Of a DNA stretch of 64,000 nucleotides, positions 10,661 through 24,058 are shown piece after piece. The stretch's first letter is position 1; every line of letters starts with the position of its first letter. The notes beneath the pieces are model-generated. The model saw only the letters and a list, made by a program, of their open reading frames with translations. It was not told where the DNA came from and did no database searches. Origin of the DNA: Dioscorea cayenensis subsp. rotundata (taxonomy: Eukaryota > Streptophyta > Magnoliopsida > Dioscoreales > Dioscoreaceae); NCBI RefSeq assembly GCF_009730915.1, contig NC_052474.1:7041501-7105500 (forward strand), written 5' to 3'. A program made the position numbers and the translations under genes.

Positions 10661-13600
10661 ATGAAGGGCAAGAAGCCATTGAAGAAGCTCCAGCTCAACG
10701 TTCCCTCTCAAGAAACTCCGGTCACCGATTTCTTGTAAGCCTCTTCTCCCCCGTTGACTTCACCGTTTCTCTGGCTTCGATCCAAGCTTAGATTGTTGAT
10801 TTATGCTTGATTATTAGTATTTTTATTGTTGATCCTGGAAAAATCGTTGTGCTCTTTTGGAAGTTTTGATTTTTTCCTTAATTATAATTTGAGTGATTTG
10901 GGTTGATTTGTTGCATTTCAGGACGGCTAGTGGGACTTTCCAGGATGGAGATCTGAGACTGAACCAGAAAGGATTGCGGCTTATCACTAAAGAGAGCGGA
11001 AGTGATGTGAGATTGCTTTGCTTCTTTATTACCTTCTTTTTTTGAATTAAAAAACATTTATTTCACAGGTGTTATTGTTGATTAGTATCTCTGTGAAACT
11101 TGTTCTCATGTTTAAAGGTTTAAATTCGAAGTATATAATGCGAAATTATACACATTTAAAGCACATATGATTTTAAATTTGGTGTTGGAAATTTCTGTAT
11201 GGGAGAGCTTGGAATAGATTTTAGACTGACCATGATTTCCAGATTTCTTTTGCTTTCTAGTTTAATGAATGCTTTTTATTTAATTAGTTTAGCAATTATT
11301 AGCCATGGTAGTTTTGAACAATCAGCATTGTTTTGTGATTTGTTTGGTGAATTGCACTTTACATTGGGCTTTTGGAGGGTGAGCACTGTAAATGCTTGAA
11401 ATGTCTTTATTATCTTTGGCTTCCATTGAATGTACATCCTGCAAAACATGAAATGAATGCAATTAATACTTCAACTTGGATTTGTTGAAAGCCTATGTAT
11501 GCGGTCATCTGAAGTTACAGAGTTCCTTTTCGGCTTTTCGGAATATACAAATATTCTTTCCATATTGTCATTGACACAATATGTGATATGCTGACTCATT
11601 CTAAGGTCAAGCCAAGCAATAAAATTGGCTTTAAAATGGCTGGAGTGTTGGGGGAAACATGGTTAAGATTCAGTAGATGCTTACTATGTTTATGTCATGA
11701 TGTAAAATTTTGGTTTTTGTTAGATGTTGATATTTGGTTGTTTGATGTTGCGTTTCACTGACCCCGCAGCTGTTCTGTACCAAGCTACATCATCAGGCTT
11801 ACTTTGTAGTTTTGTTGTTTAATGTTTTCTTTTTCTTTTGCTTGTTAACTTTTCCTGTGGTTTGTTTTCATGGTTCCTTTTTGCCAGGTTGCTGCACCAC
11901 CACCAGATGTTAAAGAGGAATCCTCTCAGATTGCATTGGAAGATTTAGAGACCATAAAGGTCATAGGGAAAGGAAGTGGGGGTGTTGTTCAACTTGTTAG
12001 ACACAAATGGAATGGAACATTTTTTGCATTGAAGGTGATTCTGCATGAAGTATTAGTTTAGTATATGTTTTTTTATTAAATTGATAAAATGCACATGCAT
12101 AATTTGAACTAACTAATCAGCTAAAGAAAATAATAATCTTCTTCTATTTGATGATGAGTTTATTTATTTTATCTCCTTTCAACCATTGCTTATTTTTAGA
12201 GTGGACTATTTATCATGTAAGTCACATCTCTTCATGATGATAGGGAGCATGAGTAACAGCAGTTTCATCTTGGACTTGGGTATTAAAGGTTTTGTTGCTT
12301 AAGGACTACATGTGGCCCAACTTCATTGATCTCGTTGAAATAATGCAGACTGAAAGTGTATGCTCTATATGTTGAGAGAACAATTAAAAGGTTCCTGAAA
12401 TTGTAAATGCACTTGCCTGGGAATAGAAATTCCTATAGTTCATATAGGGTACTACTATGTGTAGTTTGTTAAGCATAAGCTACATAGTTTTTTGTTTAGT
12501 TTTATTGACACTGAGAATTTATTTGCAGGGTATCCAAATGAATGTCCAAGAGACAATTCGCAAACAAATTGTTCAAGAGCTCAAAATAAATCAAGCATCA
12601 TTGTGCCCCAATGTGGTGGTGTGTTATCATTCTTTCTACCACAATGGTATTATTTCTCTTGTCTTAGAATATATGGATCGTGGATCACTGGCAGACATAA
12701 TAAAGCAAGTTAAAACAATTCTTGAGCCTTATCTTGCAGTGCTTTGCAAACAGGTGAAAAAACATTTTACGTCATAAATTGGTTATGGCATTATTTCTGT
12801 GATGTTCTTATTTCAAACAAAATTCTATATTTTAGGTATTGAAAGGTTTGGTATATCTGCACCATGAAAGGCACGTCATTCATAGGGACATAAAACCATC
12901 AAACCTATTAGTGAACCACAAAGGTGAAGTGAAAATCACTGATTTTGGTGTGAGTGCTGTGCTAGCAAGCTCCATGGGTCAGCGAGATACATTTGTTGGC
13001 ACCTACAATTATATGTCGGTGAGTAGAACTATTATGTTATTATTAGGCCTAACATCTCTGACTTTCTTTTTAAAGATTAATGCTTGTTATCTTAGGTTAT
13101 TGAATATTGATATTTTCCTTTGATTTCAGCCTGAACGGATCAGTGGAGGCTCATATGATTATAAGAGTGATATATGGAGTTTGGGTTTGGTAATTCTTGA
13201 ATGTGCTATTGGTCGATTTCCTTACATACCATTGGAACAAGAAGAAGGTTGGTTGAGCTTTTATGAACTTTTGGATGCCATTGTGGGACAGCCCCCGCCT
13301 TCTGCCCCATCAGATCAATTCTCTCCAGAATTCTGTTCATTCATTTCAGCTTGGTATGACCAATTTTCTTCTATGAAAAATTTCCCTACAATCTCATTTT
13401 TTTCACCTTGTGAAGACTGGTCTCTTAAGTTCAATTTATATACTTATCGAGATATATCACTTGCATTCTGTTTGTGGCACTCACTCTTGATTTGTTGTTC
13501 ACCATACTCTTTTGATTTGGATGCATCTACGTGGTTTATCTGTGCTATACCATTTGTATAACACAACTGCTAATGGGCTTTAGGTTATATGATTTGTTTT

Positions 13601-14541
13601 GTTTGGGGTACCTGATGTTGCAGGTGTTTTTTAGTCACTCTAAAATCACATCATACAACCAGGCTTTCTGAATATGATAGATGTTGGAAGTGTGGCCAAT
13701 GCCTGAACATGTGATTTAAAGCGCAAGATTCTTTTTAAATTCAAGTTTAAAGTGTTAATTATATTATTTATTTACTTTAACTCATTTAATTTTGTCTTTT
13801 GTTTTTTTGGTTTTTAAATGCCTTTAAGGACTTATATTATTGTTGTTCCGCATGTAAGACAGTCAGGCCTTCTAAAGGCTGAGACTGAAGGTAATCTTCC
13901 ATTTTCTTCTTAAACTAGTTTATACACTTAAAATGTCAATTTACAACCTTATCTCTAGGGTAAATAGATAATTCATCAAAGCTTAATGCCAATCTCTTTA
14001 TTGGACCAAAAACAAAGTTCCTCTGCTAAGATGTGAATTAAAGGGCTATGCAAGTATCTCTAATGCAGTATCATGACTCAAAAACTACAACAGCACACAT
14101 GACATATTGGAGATTCCTTACCTTATTTACAAGCAAAGGTTGTTTAACAGTCTATTTCAATTCTTCTATTGTTAATAAACTTGCATTTTAGTGGATGTTT
14201 TACTCTAAAATTGTTCGAGAACTTTAGTAAAAAGCTTTTGTGGCCTGATTATCATGTAACATCTGTCACTGTTGATGAAAATTACTAACTGTTGAACTTC
14301 ATCTCTAATTTTGACTGCAGCATACAGAAGGATCCTCAGGAGAGATTATCATCTCTTGAACTTCTGGTCAGTACTGTTATACTTTCTCGAGCATTCCATT
14401 CTCAGTATTTCGAAAGACTTAACTTTTGAATCTCTGTCTGATTTTTAGGAGCATCCGTTCATCAAAAAGTTCGAGGACAAGGATATAAACCTTGCGATTC
14501 TGGTCGACAGCCTCGATCCTCCTGTAAATATCCCCATTTGA
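10661..14541 (+). CDS. MKK6: MAP kinase kinase, MKK6 type
   Basis: Eight exons: 10661-10734, 10922-11006, 11888-12034, 12529-12753, 12836-13018, 13130-13353, 14321-14366, 14449-14541; 358 aa with all phases consistent. Motifs: glycine loop GKGSGG (80-85), catalytic Lys102 in [13 protein letters not shown] with Asp195, DFG 213-215, and the plant MAPKK activation motif S/T-x5-S/T (Ser223, Thr229) in [12 protein letters not shown]. The N-terminus (KKLQLNVP) and the C-terminal segment [14 protein letters not shown] match Arabidopsis MKK6 (356 aa), which acts between ANP MAPKKKs and MPK4/MPK11/MPK13 in phragmoplast expansion and cytokinesis. At the exon 3/4 junction residue 103 is Gly where MKK6 normally has Val (KVIQMN becomes KGIQMN). 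The rest of the fold is intact, so an active kinase is expected. Confidence 0.95.
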
Positions 14542-14810
14542 GGTTGTAGTCAATGTGCTGATTTCTGTTGTACTGAAAGAAATGTAGCATAACAATCTTG
14601 GCTCAAGAAAGTGAGATTTGTGCCCAAGTTTTCTGCTTCATAGGTTACTTCTGGTTGTAGACTTGGGCGTATAAAATCACACCAGCTTTCCACCTTGACA
14701 ATGTCTTAAATGGTGTTGTATTTTCAATTTCAGCTTTGATCTTAAAATACTTTTGCAATTCATTTAATTTTAAATATTTAATTGATTTTTTTTTTCAACT
14801 GATAACTCAT

Positions 14811-14982
14811 TCCAGTCATTTTAAAAAAAAAAATTTTTTTTTAGCAAACCAAATAATACATGCATTAGATTTTACTGTAAAAATATGTACATATTATCCA
14901 GTCATGTTTAAAAAAAAAGAATTTTTTTTAGCAAACCAAATAATACATGCATTAGATTTTACTGTAAAAATATATACATTAA
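14811..14982 (+). repeat. 86-bp tandem duplication
   Basis: Two copies (14811-14896, 14897-14982) share TCCAGTCAT, a long A run followed by a T run, then AGCAAACCAAATAATACATG and ATTAGATTTTACTGTAAAAA. They differ mainly in homopolymer length and a few substitutions. It lies just 3' of MKK6, in or beyond its 3'UTR. Confidence 0.85.
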
Positions 14983-15135
14983 TTTTTTTTGAGTTGTGGT
15001 ATCACTTGTTTCTTTAGGGGGGAGGTCATGCAAAAGAAGCTTGTAAACTTCTAGACAATTTCTCTAGCACCAACATCCTTATTTCCTTAAATTGTCTTAT
15101 CCCCACTTTTGCTTCAATAGGTCCTCTATATTTGT

Positions 15136-15138
<3 letters not shown>

Positions 15139-15187
<49 letters not shown>
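15139..15187 (+). repeat. AAT trinucleotide microsatellite
   Basis: About 16 uninterrupted AAT/TAA units in the spacer upstream of SNL. Confidence 0.95.
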
Positions 15188-15190
<3 letters not shown>

Positions 15191-15824
15191 CCAAAAATAA
15201 AATTCAAGATTGAAAATAAAAAAAGTGAGTATATGAAAAAAATTAAAAATTATATTTAAATTAATTTCCAACATTAAAGCCCAGCCCAAGGCAACAACTA
15301 CTCTTGAGCAAGCCCAGGCCAGCCCATCAAAGAACTGGAAACAAAAGCGTAACCTAGAGAAGTCCATCTCTGACCGTCCGATGAGCACTAAGATCACATC
15401 AAAAGAGGTGTATGCCCAGATCGAACGGTCAATATGGGCCCACTATTCGCGGTAGTAGTATCTATAATAATGTCCGTTTTTATAAATTTATATCGCCTAT
15501 ATATATTATTTTTCTTATTACAATATCACAAAAACTTAGAACGAGGACGAGAAGGAGAAGCGCCCGCGATTCCTCTCTTGCTCTCTCGCTTGCTTTCTCT
15601 CCTTCTCTCTCTGTGCGTGTGTGTGTCTCTCTCTCTTTTCGCTTCTCTTTTGGGACGCTGGTGATCGCTGCTGCTTCGATTGGAAGCCATTGATCGGTTG
15701 GAGAATCGAGTTTGGATCGCTAGCGGACTGCCGATCGGGATCGGTGTGATTTCACCGGAGGTTTTTTTTTTCTTGAAAATTTTGAGCGGAGAGGGAATGT
15801 TTTTGTGCTGATTTTGTTGACGAT

Positions 15825-18800
15825 ATGAGAAGGGCAAGAGATGAGGATTGCGTGAATTCGCAGCTCAAGCGACCTAACTCGTCCCCGTGAGTTTGTTGTT
15901 ATTCGTTTTATTGTGTATGTATAAATTTTCTTTTTTTTTGAAATTCGGATTGTGTTTTGTTATGCAGTGTTTGATTTGATATTGAGGCTGTGTTTAGATT
16001 TTTGATTTATTGTTGTTTGTTGATGTTTGTTGATGATATGAAAGGGGTTGGTATGTAGAAAGTGTGCTTATTGTTTTGTGTCTGAATTCGTGACATTGCG
16101 GTGCTGTTATATTGTTTCCTATTTTCATGTTCTCTTGGTTTTCTTTGAGGTGATCTTTTCTTGAATCGGTTCGTCAGTTGATGGTCAATGGAAGAATTGA
16201 TTTATTTCTATGGGTTAATTTTATGGGATTTTTGTGTTGATCTGGTTGAATTTTATTTGATTTTTTTTTTCTTTCATGGTATTCTGTGAAGGTCTAGGCA
16301 GATAAATATGGCTAACGAAGCTAGTACCAATGATTCCGGTAGGTTGACTACCAGTGATGCTTTGGCCTATTTGAAGTCTGTGAAGGATATATTTCATGAT
16401 AAGAAGGAGAAGTATGATGAATTTCTTGAAGTCATGAAGGATTTCAAAAGCAAAAGGTCTTTGTCTGCTGAATCTGCTTTTCCATTCTCTCTTTCCAAGT
16501 ATCATCATATCAAAGTCCTTGTCTTTGCTTGTATTCTTTGATTTGGTGTAACATTAGTTTCTGTGTTTTGTTTGATAATCTACCTTCTGCAGGATTGACA
16601 CAGCTGGTGTTATTGAGAGGGTGAAAGTGTTGTTTAATGGATACCGTCATTTGATACTTGGTTTCAACACCTTCCTGCCCAAAGGGTATGAAATCAAGCT
16701 TACGACAGAAGTCAAGAAGCCCATTGACTTCCGAGAGGCAATAGTTTTTGTAAATAAAATAAAGGTGATGCTTTGTAACTGGAAAAGTTATTCTTCTCCA
16801 TCGCTTCTTAACTTCAGTGAGTTTATTTTAACATGCATCTTCTCTACTGCAGAACCGTTTCCAGAACGAGGATAATGTGTACAAGACATTCTTGGGCATT
16901 CTAAATATGTATCGAAAAGAACGGAAAACCATTCGTGAAGTTTACAGCGAGGTATTCTTGTCTAGTTCAATTTCAAACTGCTTCCTGTTTTTAATGCCGT
17001 CGAGATATTAATGATCTTTGTTTTATTCCTGAAGGTAGCAGATCTATTTGGAGAACATCCTGATTTGCTCAACGAGTTCACACACTTTTTACCCGATACC
17101 TCTGCTGTGGCAACTGCTCAACATGGCTCTTCCGCTAGAACCTTGCTTCATGGGTTTAAGTTCAATTCCCCGGTTCAGGTAGATTTGGAGTTTAATTTGT
17201 GTCTTAGGTTTTCCGATTTTGTCTTCATGCTCAGTTGGCTACGTGGTGTATTTTTCCAATTTACGTGGACCACGTCACGTCATTCATGCAAACAAATTAG
17301 GTTTTGAGTTTCTATGAAATGAGGATTTATTTTTTCGGAATGACTAAAATGAATATTCTTCTGCCTATGATCTTGATTTTGTTAACAAGAACTTTATTTT
17401 TTCCTTAATAGTTTAGATCATCAAGCTTTTATACTTTCTTCAGGCAATCTGTTATATAATGGTTCATTTTTAGCTGAACTATTGCTTTGTGTTCTTAGAA
17501 GGAAGGAACCTACAACTCACACACTGATCATGAGCTCAGTGTTGATCATTTGGATGTAGAGCGTGATAAGAAAAAAAGGCGACATGAAAGAGAAAAGGAT
17601 AGGAGGGACCGTGAGCGGGACGAGAAAGATATGGAACATGATTTTAAGGATCTGGACAATGTACAACGTAGACTAAAACCTTCTCGAAGGGTTGATGATG
17701 CTATGACTGAGCATTTGCATGAGGTTGGGGAAGGCGCTGAGAACTTTGCGACATTTAGCATTTCAACTTCTTCCTATGACGATAAAAATGCCTTGAAGAG
17801 TGAGTATTTTCATGCTATTGTTTATGGCAACATGTATATGCACGGGTCTATATCATTTGCTCCCATGCTTAATGTGGCCTTGAGAAACACATACTATCCG
17901 GATTAGCTCTTCTACTTTTATTTTAGAATTGCCTTAGTTTTAATTTGAACCAGAATTTTGGCCAATTATGGAATTTTATGACATTCCTTGATTGGGAAGC
18001 TGTTAGGTAAACTTTCATGGAGGATTTTTTTTCTTTAGTTTCAATCAGCGTAGAGGATTTAGTGCACAAAAATGTTAGATATTGAGCCACTGCTCATCTG
18101 TATTGTGCATTTTTGATTTTATGCTCTGGTGACCTAAAGGAAGATTTGAGTTGAAGCATTATTGAAGATTCATAGTTATACTTGATGATTTGTTTAACAA
18201 ATTGGAATGCTTAGTTGTAGTAAATAAGAGGCACCAAGTATTAAAATGTGACTCCTTTCGTGTATTTAAATATTTGTTTCCATATATTATTTAAGTGTTC
18301 TCAATTCTTAACTCAGTATACTTGTTCCAAACTTATACTTGAATATTCTCAGTCTCTTTTGGTTATGTGTGGTAAAGCTTAGATAAAGGTCTTTTGTTAA
18401 ATGTTGAGGATTTTGATTGGTCCATGCCAAGCCCTGTACCAACAACCAAATATATAGAAAATGCAGTTTTTCTATGTGATGTGTCATCTATACTTTCTTG
18501 ATTTCTATGCTTGAAGCTGATCGCAATCCTTTGAAAAGGCTCATCTGCACATCTAACTTGTGTTGATTGCTTTTTGGTTTTAAAATATTACAATTTGAGT
18601 ATGTCAACGAAGTCTACACATGTATTCATCAATTATTAGACTGGTTGATATGTGATTATCTTACTACTCTTCTTCAAAGTTAGGCTTGAGTGTTTCTGGT
18701 CAAGTGCTAAAATAATGTACAGTAGGTGACTTTTTTGGTTGGTTTTCATCTTTCATTTTGTTATTTTTGGTCATCAACCATCAAGCTTAGCAATCTATGT

Positions 18801-21800
18801 AAGTTTTTCCATTACTTTAAAACTTTTGAGCAAGAGTAGCCTAAAATTTTCTTTTTCTTTTCCTCTTTTTTTAGTCTACAATTTGTTCATGCTAATGGAC
18901 TATGAACTGATGTGCATTAATTTCCGGTGTAACTTTCCCTTTTGAAAATGCTTCCAAATGCTGCATCCTTCATGTACTATCTAGTTTTGGTTCCCCTTAC
19001 ATTATGTTGAAATTGTTTTCTATTCATGGCAGGTGTTTACCCACAGGAAGTTAGTTACTTTGAGAAGGTCAAGGAAAAGTTGCATCCTGCTGCATATAAC
19101 GAGTTTCTGAAATGCATTTATATCTACAACCAAGAAATAATAAGTCAAACAGAACTAAAAAGATTGGTATGCCTTTAATATGCTCTTTTATTGGTGGTGT
19201 GTTGTTGGTTTTTGAAACTTTTGTGATGTAATTTTTACCTGATTACTGAATGTAATCACTATGTCAACTCTTATTATGGCTTATTAACTTGTTTCCAATA
19301 TCTCATATTTGATAAATATATTCCAAGTTGGTGCTGCTATGTAAGGATTGTATGTTATCCTTGGTTTATGCCTTTTCAGAACTCAAATGGAGTCTTTCCA
19401 TGTGCTTATGTTCAAACTTGCTAGAATAAAATTGTACTTTCTCCTTTGGAAATCAAACCAATTGCCTGTTGGAACTGCTTTTTGTGCATTTGGAGGAGAA
19501 ATATCCTATAAAGATCATCTTTTCTCAGAGCAATGCACCATAATGACATATAAAGTGGGTCTTATCTTTCTGGATTCTAGGTTGTCACAGACAACTTCTT
19601 TAATGTATAAAATTTCACCTCATCCTTACTTATGATACCATTTCGTAATAGTTTGACCGATTACCTCTCCGTCACTGTTTGACTGTATTTGACTTTATTG
19701 ATGGATGTAATTACTGAATTGATATTTTATCATCTTTTCTTTGGTTCCATACTATCCAATATAACTTCTATTATTTATAAAGACTTGTGAATATGCATGT
19801 AACAACATTAAGTTAATATTGAGTTTCGGTATATTATGGGCGATGTAATATTGGCAAATAGACATGGGAAGTGATGAATTTTGTAAGGAGAAGTTTGCCC
19901 TATTTTATTGTGTTGTCGTATATATCTTTGTTGGGTTTCTTGTCAAAATCTTCCCATCCAATTTCTTCTAGTACAATCTCAGACTGGCTTCTTTGTTTTT
20001 TGGGTCTATAAGGTGTAGTTGCTTTGGACTATGGGATTACTGGAATAATACAGGTTTCTTTTTTTTTTGGACACTTGCTTTATAAAATCGTTTCTAAGTT
20101 ATTCTTGATGGTTTTGGCTTAAGCCATGTCTCTTTGGAATTTTTTTGTGAAATTGAAATTTCTTTTTTTCTTTTCTGGTGTCTGCATAACTAGTGTGTCA
20201 TCAATATACAGTTTCATTGAGTATATGCTGTGTTCTTCATGCCTCTTTTGTTTGAATACCTTGTATAGGAGTCATATTCTTTTTTTAGTTGCTTTCAGTG
20301 TATATTCATGCTTCATGTGTAACACTATTGCACCTGTTTTTCAGTTGCAAGATCTCATCACAGAATACCCAGACCTTATGGATGGCTTGGACAAAATCTT
20401 TACCAGTCCAGGGAATGTAGGTAAGAAATTATAATACTCGTGAAATCTGCAAGCTTTATCATCTTCATTTTGATAAAAGTAGTTTTCTTTGGACTATTCT
20501 TTCTGAGTGGCACTTTCTCTGCAGATGGATTTGTTACTGGTGTAATCAATAAAAGTATGTACTTCTTTTCTTGTTTCCACAGCTTTCATCTTGTTTTATA
20601 CATTAGAAACAAGCTCAATTATCTTTTTGAACAAAATTCTGTTGGGAAGTTTATAATGCAACTTTTCTGCTACCTCTGGAATATACTCACATATGTTCTT
20701 TGAATTGACAGAGTCCTTGTGGAATGAAGGACATAAAGGCAGACCATTTAAGCTAGAGGAGAGAGATAGGGCAAGGTTGTGTGATAAAGATGAGATGTTG
20801 AAAGAAAGAGACCATGAACGGGAAAGGGAGAGGGACAGAGAAAGGGAGAGAACTGATAAAGGCGTTTCATGTATCTCCAAAGATGTGGCTGCTCACCGAA
20901 ACAGTCTGCCTATAAACAAGGAAAAGTATAATTGGAACAAACCAATTTCAGAGCTTGATCTCTCAAACTGCCAACGATGCACCCCTAGTTACCGGTTACT
21001 TCCAAAGAATGTAATTATTGTCCTATTTCTGCAGTCTATGTTTGGTCAGCGTGCACAATTTAAATTTCCACCTTTTGATTATCTCTGGTTTCTATTTCCC
21101 TGTAGTATCCATTACCTGCTGCAAGTTACAGAACTGAGCTTGGCACCTCTGTACTGAATGATCTCTGGGTGTCAGTGACTTCGGGGAGCGAGGATTATTC
21201 CTTCAAGCACATGCGCAAAAACCAATTTGAGGAAAGCTTGTTTAGATGTGAAGATGATAGGTACATTCTTCGTCATTTGTAACAATTGGAAGTCACTTCT
21301 TTCCAATTCTTGAGTGCTGTTATTCTTCTTTAATTTCTTGTGTATGTTTTCCTTGTTACAGGATAATAGTTAGATTACCTTGCAACATTTCTGTTGTCTT
21401 TATATGTACATGCTGTAGCATCTGCAGGTTCTGGTATTGTGAATAAATAAGACTGAAGCTAATGTGTTCAATGTTCTTATTAGGTTTGAACTGGATATGC
21501 TTCTGGAGTCAGCGAATGCTGCTATTAAACGAGTGGAAGAGTTGGTAGAAAAGATGCAGGATGACACATTTAAAATGGAAAACCTGAGTCACATTGAAGA
21601 CTACTTCACTCGTAAGCAGGGCTATACAGCACTGCACATTATATATGTACATATATATATATATATTTGACCTATGACTTACGTTTCTTTGTGTTTTGTG
21701 AAACAAGCTTTGAACTTGAGATGCATTGAACGGCTATATGGTGATCATGGGTTGGATGTGATGGACATTATGCGCAAGAATCCCGTTGTTGCTTTCCCTG

Positions 21801-24025
21801 TCATCTTAAGTCGTTTGAAGCAGAAACAAGAGGAGTGGTCACGGAGTCGTTCTGATTTTAATAAGGTCTGGGCTGAAATTTATGCCAGGAACTATCAGAA
21901 GTCACTTGATCATCGTAGTTTCTACTTCAAGCAACATGACACAAAGAGCTTAAGTGCAAAATGTAAGGCTAGAAAATGACTCTTTTTGCATTTAGCCACT
22001 TGACAATTTGGTGTTTGTTGATTTCTTATGCCCTGCCATCTTTTATTTTGTTCTATAGAAGGTAAATTTGTCATGCAGCTGAAGCATTCGTTTCAAATCT
22101 ATTATAAGTTTTTATGAGTGTTGGATTGGGTAAAGGGTCACTATTCTGGCTAAAAATTGGTGCAAATTGTTTACTTAGAATATTATTTTTTTTTATTAGG
22201 TAAAATTTTTACAGTTTTATCTGATAAGTTTCTTTCTTTTTTTTGCCTGCATTCTATGATACGTTATCCTCTCCTACAAGATTATAGAATTATCTAGTGC
22301 TTTTCCTTGTAATAATCAATGTGTTCTGCATCAGTTTATTTCACCATATGTCCCTAGACATTTTGGGTTTGAATCTCTTTCTTAATGTCCCAACTGTCAA
22401 AGCTTCTGCAACATTCTTCTTTGAATTATTAGAATTTTCAATTTAATTTGTCAACATCATCATTGAAGAATTGTGTAGATAAGGAAATTTATTTTTATGA
22501 AGGTATTTTATTTAGATGAAAAATGCATATACCAAAAGATTTTCAGTTTCTTTATGGTTTTCTAATTGTCAATGTCTATAATGCAGCTCTGTTGACTGAA
22601 ATCAAAGAAATTAATGAGAGGAAGCTGAAGGAGGATAATGTGCTTCTCGCAATTGCTGCTGGGAATCAGCTTCCTATCTTCCCAAATATGCAGTTTGAAT
22701 ATTCAGATTCAGATGTTCATGAGGATCTGTATAAAATAGTGAAATATTCTTGTGGAGAAGTTTGTACTTCTGACCAATTTGACAAAGTGATGAGGATCTG
22801 GACAAATTTTGTGGAGCCATTTTTGGGTGTTCCTCCCCGAGTTCAAGGTACTGAGGATGCTGTAGATGTGGTAAGGTCTAAGGGTTCTGCTGTAAAAAGT
22901 AATTCAGCAAGCACAAGGGAAAATAAAGGGTGTGGTAGTGATGATGCTGTTGGCAACACCAAGCAATTAAAACCTATTAGGCATGCTGATGCAAACAGTC
23001 TGGGAGAACACGGAGATCTTCAGAAGACTATATTGGTGGATAGTGTTAGAACAACTGGTGGACCTGCCTTTCATGATGTTCATTGCGTTGTTGTTGGAGA
23101 TGATAATCCTTGCAGTTCTCCATGCAATGGAAAAGTGCAAGGTGCTGCTGTGGCTGATGGAACACCTCTATTCAGCAGACAAGCTTCTGCAGGTCAGCTG
23201 ATGGATGATGCTTCCATAACTGCTAGAGCTGAAGAAATCCAAGTCAGAGCCAGCCATGATATCGCATCAGGTGTGTTTTTTGTTTGGGTTGCTTTTATTT
23301 TGATTACTATTTTTCTTGAGGGTTTTGCTACTTGGGTATATCAGATTTGTTCTTCTACCCCAATCTTCTTGCAAATTAATGTCTTCGACGGTTCTACCTT
23401 GAATAAATATTAAGATTTAAGAGTTCTGATATCTGATTTTTGCTACAGCAGGTTATGTTGGTCATCAGCATTATAAGGTTAAACTGCTGTGTAGGTGTAT
23501 AGGAATGGGTTAATGGAGTCATAAATTATATAATTTCTCACTTGTTTGTCTCATGAGTTCTTTTGTTTTAAAAAAATTGTGATTGTTTTATGTTCTTTCT
23601 GAAAGGGCCTGGCTTAACACCTGCAAGGTCTGGTCAAGCTGATATGGACAAGATTGTTGAACCACAGATAAATCATGAGTTTCTTCCTTCAAAGGTACAC
23701 TATGAATTATATATTGGTTCTCTTTGACACTTGCATGTATTTCATACTATAGATTTGTTATACAAAGTTGCGTCTTGGTTTTCTGCAAAAGATATATTTT
23801 CCTATATATATATATATATTTAACAAATGATTTTAAACTACCATGAATAGCATTACCAGGATATTGGTATGAGTATTGAGTATTCATGTGGTATGCACAT
23901 GCATCCCATGTAAGCACTTATATCTGGAGGGGCTTCAAATTTGTTCAAATAATCATGGATTGCAGTGAACATTTTTAGGTATTGGTAATGATTATTATGC
24001 TTGATAATACTTTAAGCATATTTTG

Positions 24026-24058
<33 letters not shown>

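Larger units (their letters stand above)
14542..15824. other. Spacer between MKK6 and SNL, with SNL leader
   Basis: No gene. Contains the MKK6 3'UTR, an 86-bp tandem duplication, an AAT microsatellite, and a C/T-rich leader (about 15560-15640) before the SNL start. Confidence 0.5.

Noticed and set aside
15026-15397. 123-aa minus-strand open frame with a Leu run
   Set aside because: The Leu run is the AAT microsatellite read in reverse; no conserved features.
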